Notes: a model not told the origin generated them from the letters alone. Shown: positions 53,165 through 61,829, numbered from the stretch's first letter. The stretch: DNA of 64,000 bases from Pedobacter sp. JY14-1 (GCF_029269825.1 NZ_JARJHU010000003.1:906002-970001); one strand, 5' to 3'. Made by a program: numbers and translations.

Positions 53165-54823
53165 TTAAGCAATTCCGAGCAGCTCCTCTGCATTTTTTAT
53201 GGCAGAAGCCCCTGGTTCCCTGCCGCTCAGCATTTCCGCGATCGCCTTCACGCGTTCCGGACGGGAGAGCCTCCTGATGCCGGTAGTCGTTCTTTCTCCT
53301 TCTTCCTTTTTGTAGACAAAATAATGCGCATCTCCCTTAGCCGCGATCTGCGGCAGGTGGGTAATGCAGATGACCTGCATATTGGTTTCCAGTTCGCCGA
53401 TCACCTGGCCAACCTGCAGGGCAGTTTCACCGGAAATCCCGGTATCGATCTCATCAAAGATGAGGGTAGGCAGGGCGGTATGCCTTGCCATCACGGATTT
53501 AATGGCCAGCATCAGCCTGGAAAGTTCCCCGCCCGAAGCTACCTTGCCTACCGGTGCGGGGGCCTGGCCGCTATTGGCGGTAAAAAGCAGGCTTATCTCG
53601 TCAGCACCGTCTTTGTTGAGCCCGGCAGCATCCCGCTGTACAAAGCTGATGCGGGCATTGGGCATTCCTACCTTCGCCAGAATTTCGGCGACCTGGCCTT
53701 CAGCGAGTTTCACGGCATCCCTGCGCCTGGCGGAAAGCTGAGAAGCCTGTCCCTGCAGTTTGCCGAGGATGGCGGCAATTTCCTGTTGCAACTGCCCAAT
53801 CTCCTCGTCGCTGTCCATCAGCCTGCCCAGGTTATCCGAGAGTTGCTGTTGTACATCCAGCAGTTCCTTCACCGAATTCACCTTGTGCTTCTGTTGCAAT
53901 GTATAAAGAAGGTCCAGGCGATCGCTGATCTCTGCGGCCCGGCCGGGATTAAAATTAACGTCTTCTTCCAGGGCAGCAGCCTCGCCAGCAATGTCTTTCA
54001 GTTCAATCTGAACCGAGCGCAGCCGCTGGGTGAGCGTCTGGTAGTTTTCACTGAATTTTTCGATATCCTGTAACTGGGAGACGGCTTCCTTGATGGTGTT
54101 CAGCGCAGCGGCATCCTGCTCACTCAGCAGGCCACAGGCACCAAGCAAGCTCCTTTTGATGCGCTCCGCATTGTTCAGCAACTGCAGTTCGGCTTCCAGT
54201 TGTTCCTGCTCATCGGCCTTCAGTGCCGCAGTCTCCAGCTCATTATAGAGGAACTGCTCATAATCTTGGCGGCTGCGCGCATCGGCCGCCTTTTCCTGCA
54301 GGCTTTTCAGTAACTGCTGTTTCTTTTGCCAGGACTTATAACCGCTGCGGTAGTCTTCCAGTAAGGACAGGTGACCGGCCAGTGTATCGACGATCTGCAG
54401 CTGGAAGGCAGGGTCGTTGAGCTCCAGCGTCGCATGCTGAGAGTGGATATCGATCAGCTGTTCGCCGACCTGTTTCATCACCGCAAGCGTTACCGGGGTA
54501 TCGTTGATAAAGGCTCTGGATTTCCCGTCTGCCGAAATTTCCCTGCGTAGGATACCCTCTTCCCAGAAATCTACATCGTTGTCTTCAAACAATTCCCTGA
54601 GGTTATTCCCCTTTAGCAGGAAATGCCCTTCGATGATGCATTTTTTTTCCTGGCTGAAAAAGTACCTGGCTTCTGCACGCTGGCCCAGAATGAGTGACAG
54701 GGCCCCGAGCATAATAGATTTGCCGGCCCCTGTCTCTCCGGTAATGATGTTCAGCCCTTTTCCGGGTTCGAGTTCAACATTATCGATCAGTGCATAATTG
54801 CGGATGGAAAGTTTCTGTAGCAT
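53165..54823 (-). CDS. recN: DNA repair protein RecN
   Basis: 552 residues, SMC-like. Walker A near the N-terminus (NIITGETGAGKSIMLGAL), two long coiled-coil arms, then LIFDEIDTGISGETALQVGQVI (Walker B) preceded by KVASGGELSRLMLAIKSV (ABC signature). Starts LQKLSIRNYALIDNVELEPGKG as in all RecN. Takes part in double-strand break repair. A -7-like box TACTTTAG lies 8 bases before the start codon. Confidence 0.95.
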   Translation of the reverse strand: MLQKLSIRNYALIDNVELEPGKGLNIITGETGAGKSIMLGALSLILGQRAEARYFFSQEKKCIIEGHFLLKGNNLRELFEDNDVDFWEEGILRREISADGKSRAFINDTPVTLAVMKQVGEQLIDIHSQHATLELNDPAFQLQIVDTLAGHLSLLEDYRSGYKSWQKKQQLLKSLQEKAADARSRQDYEQFLYNELETAALKADEQEQLEAELQLLNNAERIKRSLLGACGLLSEQDAAALNTIKEAVSQLQDIEKFSENYQTLTQRLRSVQIELKDIAGEAAALEEDVNFNPGRAAEISDRLDLLYTLQQKHKVNSVKELLDVQQQLSDNLGRLMDSDEEIGQLQQEIAAILGKLQGQASQLSARRRDAVKLAEGQVAEILAKVGMPNARISFVQRDAAGLNKDGADEISLLFTANSGQAPAPVGKVASGGELSRLMLAIKSVMARHTALPTLIFDEIDTGISGETALQVGQVIGELETNMQVICITHLPQIAAKGDAHYFVYKKEEGERTTTGIRRLSRPERVKAIAEMLSGREPGASAIKNAEELLGIA

Positions 54824-54860
54824 AGACGAAGCTAAAGTAGCAAAACTTCGTCACAGCTCG

Positions 54861-56642
54861 TTAATCGGCCTGAAATATCCTCGTCTCCTCAGTTTCCGGA
54901 CCGTCTGTGATGATCAGCCGGTCGGGAGAAAAGTTCAGTGTCTTCAGGTCCGACTTAATGCCTTTTTCCTTTTTCAGTTGTTCCAGGTCTTTATCAAACT
55001 TTTCCTTCAGCTGTTTATATTCCTGCGAGTCATGTAGCTTTTGCATGTCTTCCAGCTGCTTTTTGAATTCAGGGGAATCGAACCTCTTCCTCATTTCTTC
55101 CGCTTTCAATTTCATTTTTTCGGCCTGTTTCTTAAAACCCTCCTGCTGTTTTTTGAAGGCTTCGGAATTGAAATGTCTGGCCATATCTTCGCTCATTTTC
55201 CTGGCATCGGCCTGCACCTTCTTAAAATCTTTAGATTGCAGTTGCCTGGCCAGGACACTGGCCTGCATCTTTACATCTTCAATCTGTTTCTTGAACTCAG
55301 GGGATTTGATAAAGACCATTTGCCTGGCCAGGGTCGAATCGAGGTTGAAGTCCAGTTTAAAGTCACCACCGTTCATAAAGGTCTCACTAACCACCTCTGC
55401 CCTCAGGCTGTCCGGCATTTCCCTAACGGAGTCGTATTCCTTTCTGATGCCATTGGTATCTACCGTCACGATCCTGAATTTTTTCTTCTTCTTAGCGGTA
55501 TCGTCATCGGAAACAGTTGATGTGGCCATGCTCCGGATCTCCGTTTTGCTCATGAGCTTCACTGCCGGCTTTCTAGCGGTCTTCCCCTTAAGATCCGGAT
55601 GCCCGGGTTGTGTTTGAACAGGCCTGTTCTTTTCAGGACTTACCCAGGCCAGGGAAAGTACCGTAGCTACGGTCAGCGTTACCGCAAAGACTTGTTGCTT
55701 TGCATTCATGTAAGTAGTTTTCATATCTGTTATTCTTTTTATACGTTGATAAAGGTGGCGGGTGCCGCCGGAGGCCGCCAGGGAAAGCGCAGGTGCTGTC
55801 TTGTTTTTCAGCAGCTCAAGTTTGAGCAAGGCATGTGCGTAGGCGATCGGCTTTCCGGTAAACTTGAGTACCAGGTCATCACAGGCATGTTCACGTTCTA
55901 TACCGATGTATTTTCCGCATAACCAGATGAATGGGTTAAAGAACATCAGTGTTTCGATCCCGGCCTTGACCAGGTTGAGCAGGTAGTCGTTTCTGCGGAT
56001 GTGCGAAAGTTCATGGATCAGGATGGCCTCTACCTGTTCAATGTCAAGCTGACTGGCGAGTGCGACAGGGAACAACACTATAGGTTTCAGGTAACCGATG
56101 ACCAGCGGAACATTCACCTGGCCAGACAGCGCGAATACTACTTTTCTGCGCAGTCCCATATGGCCGGTCAGACGTTCAAATGCATCCATCCAGGCCTGCG
56201 GAACTGCAATATGTCCGGCCTGTTTCAGTTTCCGGAGTTTATGGTAGCCCGAACCGATCAGCAGCAGTTGCAGCACAATGCCCGTGAGGTAAGCCAGGCT
56301 CAGGTAGGGGAAGAGATTTTCTGCACGGTTACCCAAACCTGCAATCAGCCAGCTCAGCCCCTGCTGCACCTCATGGCCGGTGCTGTCTTTTAGCTGTACC
56401 AATGCTGCCGTTTGCAGAGGCTCATCTACCGGAAGCCTGAAGAGAGAAAAGAAAGTAAGGCAAAACCCGGCAAACATGACCATTACCGCTCCGTAGGCTA
56501 AATTGTGCCTGAGCCTGGCACTCAGTTTCGGAAAGAGGCCGGTAACCAGCATCATCAGTCCGTAAATAACCGCCCCCTGCCAGAGTGAGTGAAAGATGCT
56601 CCAGCCAAGGGCCTTGATCAGTAGGTTTACAATTGGTTCCAT
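54861..56642 (-). CDS. BlaR1-family M56 membrane metalloprotease with coiled-coil outside region
   Basis: 593 residues. Four membrane helices, with the zinc site HELSH at 210-214 and Glu in GIEREHACDD (about 249-254), so an active gluzincin-type protease is likely. In classical BlaR1 the C-terminal outside domain binds beta-lactams; here it is replaced by a charged helical part (about 410-560) with five similar units, [S/D]xxFKKQ: SPEFKKQIED, SKDFKKVQAD, SEAFKKQQEG, SPEFKKQLED and SQEYKQLKEK. No penicillin-binding motif is seen. It should cut the repressor encoded just upstream on a signal not yet known. Starts 3 bases after blaI. Confidence 0.87.
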   Translation of the reverse strand: MEPIVNLLIKALGWSIFHSLWQGAVIYGLMMLVTGLFPKLSARLRHNLAYGAVMVMFAGFCLTFFSLFRLPVDEPLQTAALVQLKDSTGHEVQQGLSWLIAGLGNRAENLFPYLSLAYLTGIVLQLLLIGSGYHKLRKLKQAGHIAVPQAWMDAFERLTGHMGLRRKVVFALSGQVNVPLVIGYLKPIVLFPVALASQLDIEQVEAILIHELSHIRRNDYLLNLVKAGIETLMFFNPFIWLCGKYIGIEREHACDDLVLKFTGKPIAYAHALLKLELLKNKTAPALSLAASGGTRHLYQRIKRITDMKTTYMNAKQQVFAVTLTVATVLSLAWVSPEKNRPVQTQPGHPDLKGKTARKPAVKLMSKTEIRSMATSTVSDDDTAKKKKKFRIVTVDTNGIRKEYDSVREMPDSLRAEVVSETFMNGGDFKLDFNLDSTLARQMVFIKSPEFKKQIEDVKMQASVLARQLQSKDFKKVQADARKMSEDMARHFNSEAFKKQQEGFKKQAEKMKLKAEEMRKRFDSPEFKKQLEDMQKLHDSQEYKQLKEKFDKDLEQLKKEKGIKSDLKTLNFSPDRLIITDGPETEETRIFQAD

Positions 56643-56645
56643 AGT

Positions 56646-57026
56646 TTATTTGTTGCTTAATTCGTCCAGATATTTCTTTATCGAATCAATCTCATCCTTG
56701 CTGGCCTTATGGTTGCCCAGTGCCTGCATCACCAAACGCGCCGCAGATCCGTTGAATACATTGTCGATCATCTTGCTGACCAGTTGCTGCTGTGTCCTTT
56801 CCTGGTTTACCAGCGCACGATAAACATGTGTCTTCGAGGAAGTATCACGGTCAACCAGTCCTTTTTCATGCATGATCTGCATAAGCTTGAGTGTGGTCGT
56901 ATAACCGGAGTCCTTTGTCTTTTCCAGGATTTCGTGTACTGCTCTGACCGTGCTGTCTCCCCGTTCCCACAGGATCTGCAGGATTTCCAGTTCACTTTCA
57001 GTAGGCTTCAGATTTTCTGTTGTCAT
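56646..57026 (-). CDS. BlaI/MecI/CopY family repressor
   Basis: 126 residues. Winged helix: KPTESELEILQILWERGDSTVRAVHEIL, GYTTTLKLMQIMHEKGLVDRD, SKTHVYRALVNQERTQQQLV, then a dimerising helical tail. It binds a palindromic operator as dimer and is cut by the BlaR1-type protease encoded by the next gene. Two matching operators flank its own promoter, so it is autoregulated. The operon has no beta-lactamase gene, so the target regulon lies elsewhere. Confidence 0.93.
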   Translation of the reverse strand: MTTENLKPTESELEILQILWERGDSTVRAVHEILEKTKDSGYTTTLKLMQIMHEKGLVDRDTSSKTHVYRALVNQERTQQQLVSKMIDNVFNGSAARLVMQALGNHKASKDEIDSIKKYLDELSNK

Positions 57027-57033
57027 TCTTCAA

Positions 57034-57049
57034 TACGAATTGTTTCGTA
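57034..57049. promoter_or_regulatory. BlaI operator 1
   Basis: TACGAA-TTGT-TTCGTA, inverted repeat, between the -7 box and the blaI ATG, covering the expected transcription start. Confidence 0.8.
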
Positions 57050-57051
57050 AT

Positions 57052-57081
57052 CAAATGTACGAATGTATTCGTATTAACAAA
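57052..57081 (-). promoter_or_regulatory. Promoter of the blaI-blaR1 operon (TTTG-N18-TACATTTG)
   Basis: Minus strand: TTTG (57078-57081), spacer 18, TACATTTG (57052-57059), lying between and across two operators. Confidence 0.72.
57058..57073. promoter_or_regulatory. BlaI operator 2
   Basis: TACGAAT-GT-ATTCGTA, perfect 16-base palindrome, inside the promoter spacer. Centre-to-centre distance to operator 1 is 24 bases. Confidence 0.82.
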
Positions 57082-57117
57082 ATTATTTTAACAAATTTTA
57101 ACAGATAGGAGCTGAGG

Positions 57118-58071
57118 CTAGCGCTGGCCCGGTTTAACTGAGGTGCTGCCGGCTTGGCCCGGAGATGGTGCCTGGTTCAGCGCCTCATATTTATTGATAT
57201 TGGCCGGGTCTATTTCCACCAGCATATTGTACGCTTTGATACGGTCTGAAGGATCTCCGGTGGGGATAGAGAATACATTGACGACTTCGTCTGCCTTAGT
57301 GGCAAAATAGTAGTTCGGAAATATGGCACCTAGCTTCTGTTTGTCCATCTGCTTCAGGCCGTTCAGCAGTGCCAGCATTTTCTTTACGCCCCTTGCGCTG
57401 TTTTCCTGCAGACGGTCAAGGCCATTGTAGTGGTAGTCATAAATGAAGCTTCTCAGGTCTTCAAAATTCTTGTTCAGCAGGTTTTCATTCAGCCAGTAGC
57501 GGTTTCTGAGTCCGTCAATTGGTCTCCAGCCTTTATAGCCTGCATTTTGCGCATTATTGAGGATTTGCTGTGCCTTTTTAAACAGGCTGGTCCCGCCCAT
57601 CCGGCTAAAGCTGTCTTTATCCAGTCCGATGATCGTGTAGGCGTAGAAACTGAGCAGCGAACTCAGGTTGGATATGAAGTTGACATCCGAAAAATCGATG
57701 GACTGGCCCTCGCTATAAGGGAAATCAAAGTCCTTATCGCTCAGATTCAGCAAAGTGCTGTTGTAGGAGCTGCCATAGACAGGCCGGCCCGATTGCAGCT
57801 GTGCTTCTGCCTTGTAACTGCTGCTGCCGTCCCAGTCCGTAATGGTGATCACCAGGTTGCAGTCAATGCGTTCCTGCGGGGCATAGGTTTCGCTGGTCCA
57901 CTTGTTATTGTTCAGAAACTCGGTAATGATCTTTTGCAGTACCTCTATGTTGCGGCGGTCTATATTCGGTACCTGAGGTGCCTGTACGGTTACTCTAGCG
58001 TTGAGTTCCTGGGCTAGCAGCCCTGCATGGCTGCACAATAACAGGATAAGGATGATCAGACCGCGTTTCAT
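57118..58071 (-). CDS. DUF4835 (PorD-type) secreted protein
   Basis: 317 residues from ATG 58071, whose extension upstream would overlap coaBC. Signal peptide ending around LLAQ before ELNARVTVQ. ELNARVTVQAPQVPNIDRRNIEVLQKI, then ITDWDGSSSYKAEAQLQSGRPVYGSSYNSTLLN, then LSSLLSFYAYTIIGLDKDSFSRMGG are the usual pattern of DUF4835, annotated as PorD and associated with the type IX secretion system. It starts 2 bases after coaBC; the order DUF4835-coaBC-rpoZ-bamD is common in this phylum. Confidence 0.88.
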   Translation of the reverse strand: MKRGLIILILLLCSHAGLLAQELNARVTVQAPQVPNIDRRNIEVLQKIITEFLNNNKWTSETYAPQERIDCNLVITITDWDGSSSYKAEAQLQSGRPVYGSSYNSTLLNLSDKDFDFPYSEGQSIDFSDVNFISNLSSLLSFYAYTIIGLDKDSFSRMGGTSLFKKAQQILNNAQNAGYKGWRPIDGLRNRYWLNENLLNKNFEDLRSFIYDYHYNGLDRLQENSARGVKKMLALLNGLKQMDKQKLGAIFPNYYFATKADEVVNVFSIPTGDPSDRIKAYNMLVEIDPANINKYEALNQAPSPGQAGSTSVKPGQR

Positions 58072-58073
58072 AT

Positions 58074-59267
58074 TCAGACCAGTTTTAATATTTCCAGGCA
58101 AATGTCCCGGGCAACTTCTGTTTTTGATTTTGTACTGAATTCCTTTTTTTCAGCAGCTTTGTTAAAGATAGTGATTTTGTTGGTATCGGAACGGAAGCCC
58201 GCACCTTTATCGTTCAGTGAGTTGAGCACGATCATATCCAGGTTTTTCCGTTCCAGCTTACCCAGTGCATTGGCTTCCTCGTGCTCTGTTTCCAGTGCGA
58301 AGCCGATCAGCAGCTGTCCTGCCTGCTTGGTCCTGCCCAGTTGCGCCAGGATATCGGTTGTTTTCTTCAACATAAGGTGCAGTTCACCATCTGCCTTTTT
58401 GATTTTCTGATCTGCTACCTCCACTGGGGTATAATCCGCTACCGCGGCACTCATGACGGTAATGTCGGTGCCTTCAAAGGCGGTTTCACAGGCCCTCAGC
58501 ATATCAGCCGCACTCATGACGTCGATACGCTGCACCGGTCTGGTACTTTTCTCCTGCGTTGGGCCCGCTACCAGTGTAACCTCAGCGCCAAGCGCAGCCA
58601 GTTCGTCAGCAATGGCAAAACCCATTTTTCCGGAGGAGTGGTTGCCGATGAACCTGACCGGGTCAATTGCCTCATAGGTAGGGCCTGCGGTGACCAGGGC
58701 CTTTTTACCCAGCAAAGGAAGACCGGCCCTGATCGTTTTTTCCAGAAACATCAGGATCTGTTCCGGTTCGGCCATACGTCCTGTTCCTGTCAGTCCGCTG
58801 GCCAGCTCGCCGCTTTCGGGAGCAATAACCAGGTTGCCAAAACCTTCCAGCTGCCGGATGTTCTCCTGTGTACTCTGGTGTTGCCACATATCCAGGTCCA
58901 TGGCCGGGGCAACAAGTACCGGGCACCTGGAAGAAAGGTAAGTTGCAGTAAGTAAATTGTCGCAAAGCCCGGAAGCCATCTTGGCCAGTGTATTGGCACT
59001 GAGCGGAGCAATGAGCATATAATCGGCCCAGAGGCCCAGCTCAACATGGTTGCTCCATACCCCTGTTTCTTCTTCGAAATACCGGGTGTAAACTGGATTT
59101 TTGGAGAGTGTAGCCAGGGTAAGCGGCGTAATAAAATCTGCCGCACTGGCTGTGAGAATAACCCTGACGTTTGCACCAGCCTTTACCAGCAACCTAACGA
59201 ATAAGGCAGATTTGTAAGCGGCAATGCTGCCGCAAACGCCAAGAAGAATGTTTTTGTCTTTAAGCAT
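58074..59267 (-). CDS. coaBC: Phosphopantothenoylcysteine synthase/decarboxylase
   Basis: 397 residues, two domains. CoaC flavoprotein part: NILLGVCGSIAAYKSALFVRLLVKAG, LWADYMLIAPLSANTLAKMASGLCDNLLTA, and PVLVAPAMDLDMWQH. CoaB part: KKALVTAGPTYEAIDPVRFIGNHSSGKMGFAIADE and VMSAAVADYTPVEVADQKIKK. It makes 4'-phosphopantetheine in coenzyme A synthesis. Full length. It lies 43 bases after rpoZ on the same strand. Confidence 0.95.
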   Translation of the reverse strand: MLKDKNILLGVCGSIAAYKSALFVRLLVKAGANVRVILTASAADFITPLTLATLSKNPVYTRYFEEETGVWSNHVELGLWADYMLIAPLSANTLAKMASGLCDNLLTATYLSSRCPVLVAPAMDLDMWQHQSTQENIRQLEGFGNLVIAPESGELASGLTGTGRMAEPEQILMFLEKTIRAGLPLLGKKALVTAGPTYEAIDPVRFIGNHSSGKMGFAIADELAALGAEVTLVAGPTQEKSTRPVQRIDVMSAADMLRACETAFEGTDITVMSAAVADYTPVEVADQKIKKADGELHLMLKKTTDILAQLGRTKQAGQLLIGFALETEHEEANALGKLERKNLDMIVLNSLNDKGAGFRSDTNKITIFNKAAEKKEFSTKSKTEVARDICLEILKLV

Positions 59268-59310
59268 GGTCTGTCAATGCAAAATTGCAATTTAACGCCA
59301 ATGCCAGTAT

Positions 59311-59634
59311 TTATTGCTGCTCTTTGGCCGGGTTCCTGTGGTAAACCTTTCCGTTCAGGAATTCATCGATAGCTACCAGCGAAGGCTTAGGCAGTCGCTC
59401 GTAATGCTTGCTGATCTCAATCTGTTCTCTGTTTTCGAATACTTCTTCCAGGTTGTCATTGGATGAAGCAAACTCGGCCAGTTTGCCGTGAAGCTCTTCC
59501 TTCATGTTGTTGGAAATCTGGTTTGCCCTTTTGGCAATGATCACCAAAGACTCATAGATGTTTTCTGTCCTCTGGTCCAGATCATTTACATTTCTGGTTA
59601 CTGTGGTATTCGGGATCGTCTTGCTGTTGCTCAT
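59311..59634 (-). CDS. rpoZ: RNA polymerase omega subunit, Bacteroidota type
   Basis: 107 residues. TVTRNVNDLDQRTENIYESLVIIAKRANQIS is the omega/Rpb6 core that clamps the beta' C-terminus; the C-terminal half (KHYERLPKPSLVAIDEFLNGKVYHRNP) is typical for this phylum. The ATG overlaps the bamD stop by one base, so the two are coupled. Confidence 0.9.
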   Translation of the reverse strand: MSNSKTIPNTTVTRNVNDLDQRTENIYESLVIIAKRANQISNNMKEELHGKLAEFASSNDNLEEVFENREQIEISKHYERLPKPSLVAIDEFLNGKVYHRNPAKEQQ

Positions 59635-60566
59635 TATTTCAACGGTATTTTGTTTGTGGTAATGCTATCTCTTTTGGCCTCTTTTGCCATCTGAGCTTTA
59701 TATTTTTCATAATCGGCCATTTTAAGGGCCAGAGATTTTTTTGCACGCGCTATGGCTTCTTCACTTTCCTGTTTCAGTTGCTTAGCCTCTTCTGTAAACT
59801 TGCTTTGCGGATGGGCTTCTGCAAATTCATCTGCATAGGATATGGCTTCATTAAAACGGTCTTCCTGTCTTTCCTCAATGCTGTTCTCTGCATAGGCCTT
59901 CTGCGACTTAATGATCAGCAGGTCCATTTCCTCTGCATACTTAATGTCCGGAAAGTCAACCTGGGCGTTTTTGAGTGCGATAACAGCTGCGCGGTAGTTG
60001 GTCGCGTTGGCACCGACGCCTCCGAGCTCATAATACATTTTGGCATTGGCATAAGCCTTGTCTTCCAGTTTCGTCCGCAGGATACCGATATATTTGGTGG
60101 CTTCTGCGGCACGTTCGCTTTGTGGATAGAAGTTAATGAACAGCTGGAGCGCATCGATGGCTTTATAGGTATTTTCCTGGTCGAGGCTGTAACGCGGCGA
60201 TTCCAGATAGTAGCAATAGGCACTCATGTACCTGCACTCTTCCGCATACTTGCTGGTAGGATAGGTATCTGCAAAGTTTTTGAACTGGTACCTGGCCGTG
60301 GTATAGTCCCTTAATTTATAAAGGGTGAGGGCATAATAGTAATTCAGCTCTTCTGCTTCCGTACGGCCCCTGTATTTTTGAGAAAGGTCTTCCAATAAGA
60401 TCAGCGCCTTGCTATAGTTTTTCTTATTGTACAACCGGAGTGCCTCCTGATATTTTTTTGCCACGTCATTGCTGGCCCTGATCTTTTCGAACTGGCTTTT
60501 GCAACCTGCTACGGCCAGGGCGATAACGGCAAAACTGATGAGTAAGGCGTGTTTAATTTTAAACAT
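59634..60566 (-). CDS. bamD: Outer membrane assembly lipoprotein BamD
   Basis: 310 residues. Lipoprotein signal ALLISFAVIALAVAGC with lipobox AVAGC. Tetratricopeptide-like repeats: KYQEALRLYNKKNYSKALILLEDLSQKYRG, YYALTLYKLRDYTTARYQFKNFADTYPTSKYAEECRYMSAYCYY and FINFYPQSERAAEATKYIGILR, matching BamD. It binds BamA from the periplasm and helps recruit barrel precursors. A perfect -7 box ends 4 bases before the start codon, so its mRNA is probably leaderless. Confidence 0.93.
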   Translation of the reverse strand: MFKIKHALLISFAVIALAVAGCKSQFEKIRASNDVAKKYQEALRLYNKKNYSKALILLEDLSQKYRGRTEAEELNYYYALTLYKLRDYTTARYQFKNFADTYPTSKYAEECRYMSAYCYYLESPRYSLDQENTYKAIDALQLFINFYPQSERAAEATKYIGILRTKLEDKAYANAKMYYELGGVGANATNYRAAVIALKNAQVDFPDIKYAEEMDLLIIKSQKAYAENSIEERQEDRFNEAISYADEFAEAHPQSKFTEEAKQLKQESEEAIARAKKSLALKMADYEKYKAQMAKEAKRDSITTNKIPLK

Positions 60567-60570
60567 TCTG

Positions 60571-60601
60571 CAAAGATAAGGGAATAATACGATATCGTCA
60601 A
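60571..60601 (-). promoter_or_regulatory. bamD promoter touching the start codon (TTG-N20-TATCTTTG)
   Basis: Minus strand: TTG (60599-60601), spacer 20, TATCTTTG (60571-60578), four bases before the ATG at 60566. Confidence 0.72.
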
Positions 60602-60922
60602 TTATTTAAATCTGTGGGCTAAGCTAACGAAAGGCCCTTTCCCCGGCAAGCCCTTAACATATTTTAACATAGTCCGGGCTGCTGCTGCCCGTAGCACTTC
60701 CGGTTACCACCCATGCAGTTGATAAGGAGCAGGAGCTGATCATCGGTTGGTGCTTAACCGCCTTTAAACCGGTTTTATCCTGGTCTGACCAGATGATGAC
60801 CAGTCGGAGACCAGACCAATACCAGACCAATACCAGTCGGATCTCCGGGACTAGTGCTTAGTGAGGTCATACGTAAACCATCCATCTGGTTCAGCCCGGC
60901 CGCTATTATTTTTATCATTTTT
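60602..60922. other. Intergenic region with no gene
   Basis: 321 bases between the divergent bamD and ABC-transporter promoters. No open frame of note. It includes an inverted repeat AACCG...CGGTT (near 60756-60774) and the repeat cluster at 60779-60841. Confidence 0.5.
60779..60841. repeat. Short repeats built on ACCAG
   Basis: Palindrome CTGGTC-T-GACCAG (60779-60791); ACCAGTCGGA at 60799-60808 and 60832-60841; ACCAGACCAAT twice in tandem (60810-60820, 60821-60831). Role unknown. Confidence 0.75.
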
Positions 60923-60953
60923 TTTGGAATTATGAATTGGATGTATACATTTG
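60923..60953 (+). promoter_or_regulatory. Promoter of the ABC-transporter/GntR operon
   Basis: TTTG (60923-60926), spacer 19, TACATTTG (60946-60953): perfect match to the phylum consensus. Confidence 0.8.
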
Positions 60954-60954
60954 T

Positions 60955-60978
60955 AGTGTACTAGTTATGTAGTACACT
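60955..60978. promoter_or_regulatory. GntR-type operator over the transcription start
   Basis: Perfect inverted repeat AGTGTACTA (60955-60963), spacer GTTATG, TAGTACACT (60970-60978), one base behind the -7 box and 14 bases before the first ATG. The third gene of the operon encodes a GntR regulator, so autoregulation is very likely. Confidence 0.8.
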
Positions 60979-60992
60979 TAAAATTACATGAT

Positions 60993-61826
60993 ATGATAAA
61001 AATCAGAAGCCTGAAGTTCGGTTACCAGCGTAAGCGGCCTTTATTTCAAAATCTGGATCTCACCATTGATGGAGGCCATATTTATGGGCTGCTTGGAAAA
61101 AATGGCTCCGGTAAATCGACCTTGCTGAAAAGCATCGCTGGCCTGGTCTTTCCGGACTCCGGGGCCTGCAGTGTTATGGGCTTCGATGCGGCAAAGCGAC
61201 AGCCTGCTTTTCTGCAGCAGCTGTTTTTCATCCCTGAAGATATTTTTCTGCCGCCTGTAACTGCGTTGCAGTTGATGAACAGTACCTGTCGTTTTTACCC
61301 TGCATTCGATAAGCAGCAGTTTTTTACCCTGCTGAGGGAATTCGGTGTCCCTCAGGATCAGCTGCTGACCAGGATGTCACTCGGACAGCAAAAGAAAGCG
61401 CTGATTTCCTTCGGGCTTGCGGCCAATACGCCCTTGCTGATCATGGACGAGCCGACCAACGGGCTGGACATTCCGTCCAAGGTGCAGTTCAGGAAGCTGA
61501 TCGCGGCTGCGCTAAATGACGAACGCTGCATTTTGATATCTACCCATCAGGTCAGGGATCTTGACAGTATGATCGATGCGTTGATCGTGATTGATGATGG
61601 TAAAATTGTAGTTGACGCCGGCCTTGACCGGATTGCAGAGCGGTTCCGGTTCAGTAATCATACTCGGGCCACCCAGGCCGGGATTATTTACAGTGAACCG
61701 GACGCTTTCGGGATGAATACGATAAGTATAAACCATGGAGAGGATGAGGGAAGGGTAGATCTTGAATTATTTTTTAATGCGGTGACCAGTAATGCTAAAA
61801 CCATCGCGGATATTTTAAACAGATAA
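60993..61826 (+). CDS. ABC transporter ATP-binding protein
   Basis: 277 residues. Walker A GLLGKNGSGKSTLLKSI, Q-loop region FFIPEDIFLPPVTA, signature degenerate as MSLGQQKKALIS (LSGGQ replaced by MSLGQ), Walker B LLIMDEPTNGLD, His switch ISTHQV. The C-terminal 75 residues form an extra domain. Together with the permease it forms an exporter like YtrB-type systems that respond to cell-wall stress. Transcribed from a GntR-controlled promoter. Confidence 0.9.
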   Translation: MIKIRSLKFGYQRKRPLFQNLDLTIDGGHIYGLLGKNGSGKSTLLKSIAGLVFPDSGACSVMGFDAAKRQPAFLQQLFFIPEDIFLPPVTALQLMNSTCRFYPAFDKQQFFTLLREFGVPQDQLLTRMSLGQQKKALISFGLAANTPLLIMDEPTNGLDIPSKVQFRKLIAAALNDERCILISTHQVRDLDSMIDALIVIDDGKIVVDAGLDRIAERFRFSNHTRATQAGIIYSEPDAFGMNTISINHGEDEGRVDLELFFNAVTSNAKTIADILNR

Positions 61827-61829
61827 GAA

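Noticed and set aside
52898..54073. 391-codon plus-strand open frame across fabI and recN
   Set aside because: Antisense to two well-supported genes with intact motifs; no recognisable domain and it crosses the intergenic gap.
60779..60841. CRISPR-like array
   Set aside because: Repeats are 10-11 bases, contiguous, without spacers of even size and without cas genes.
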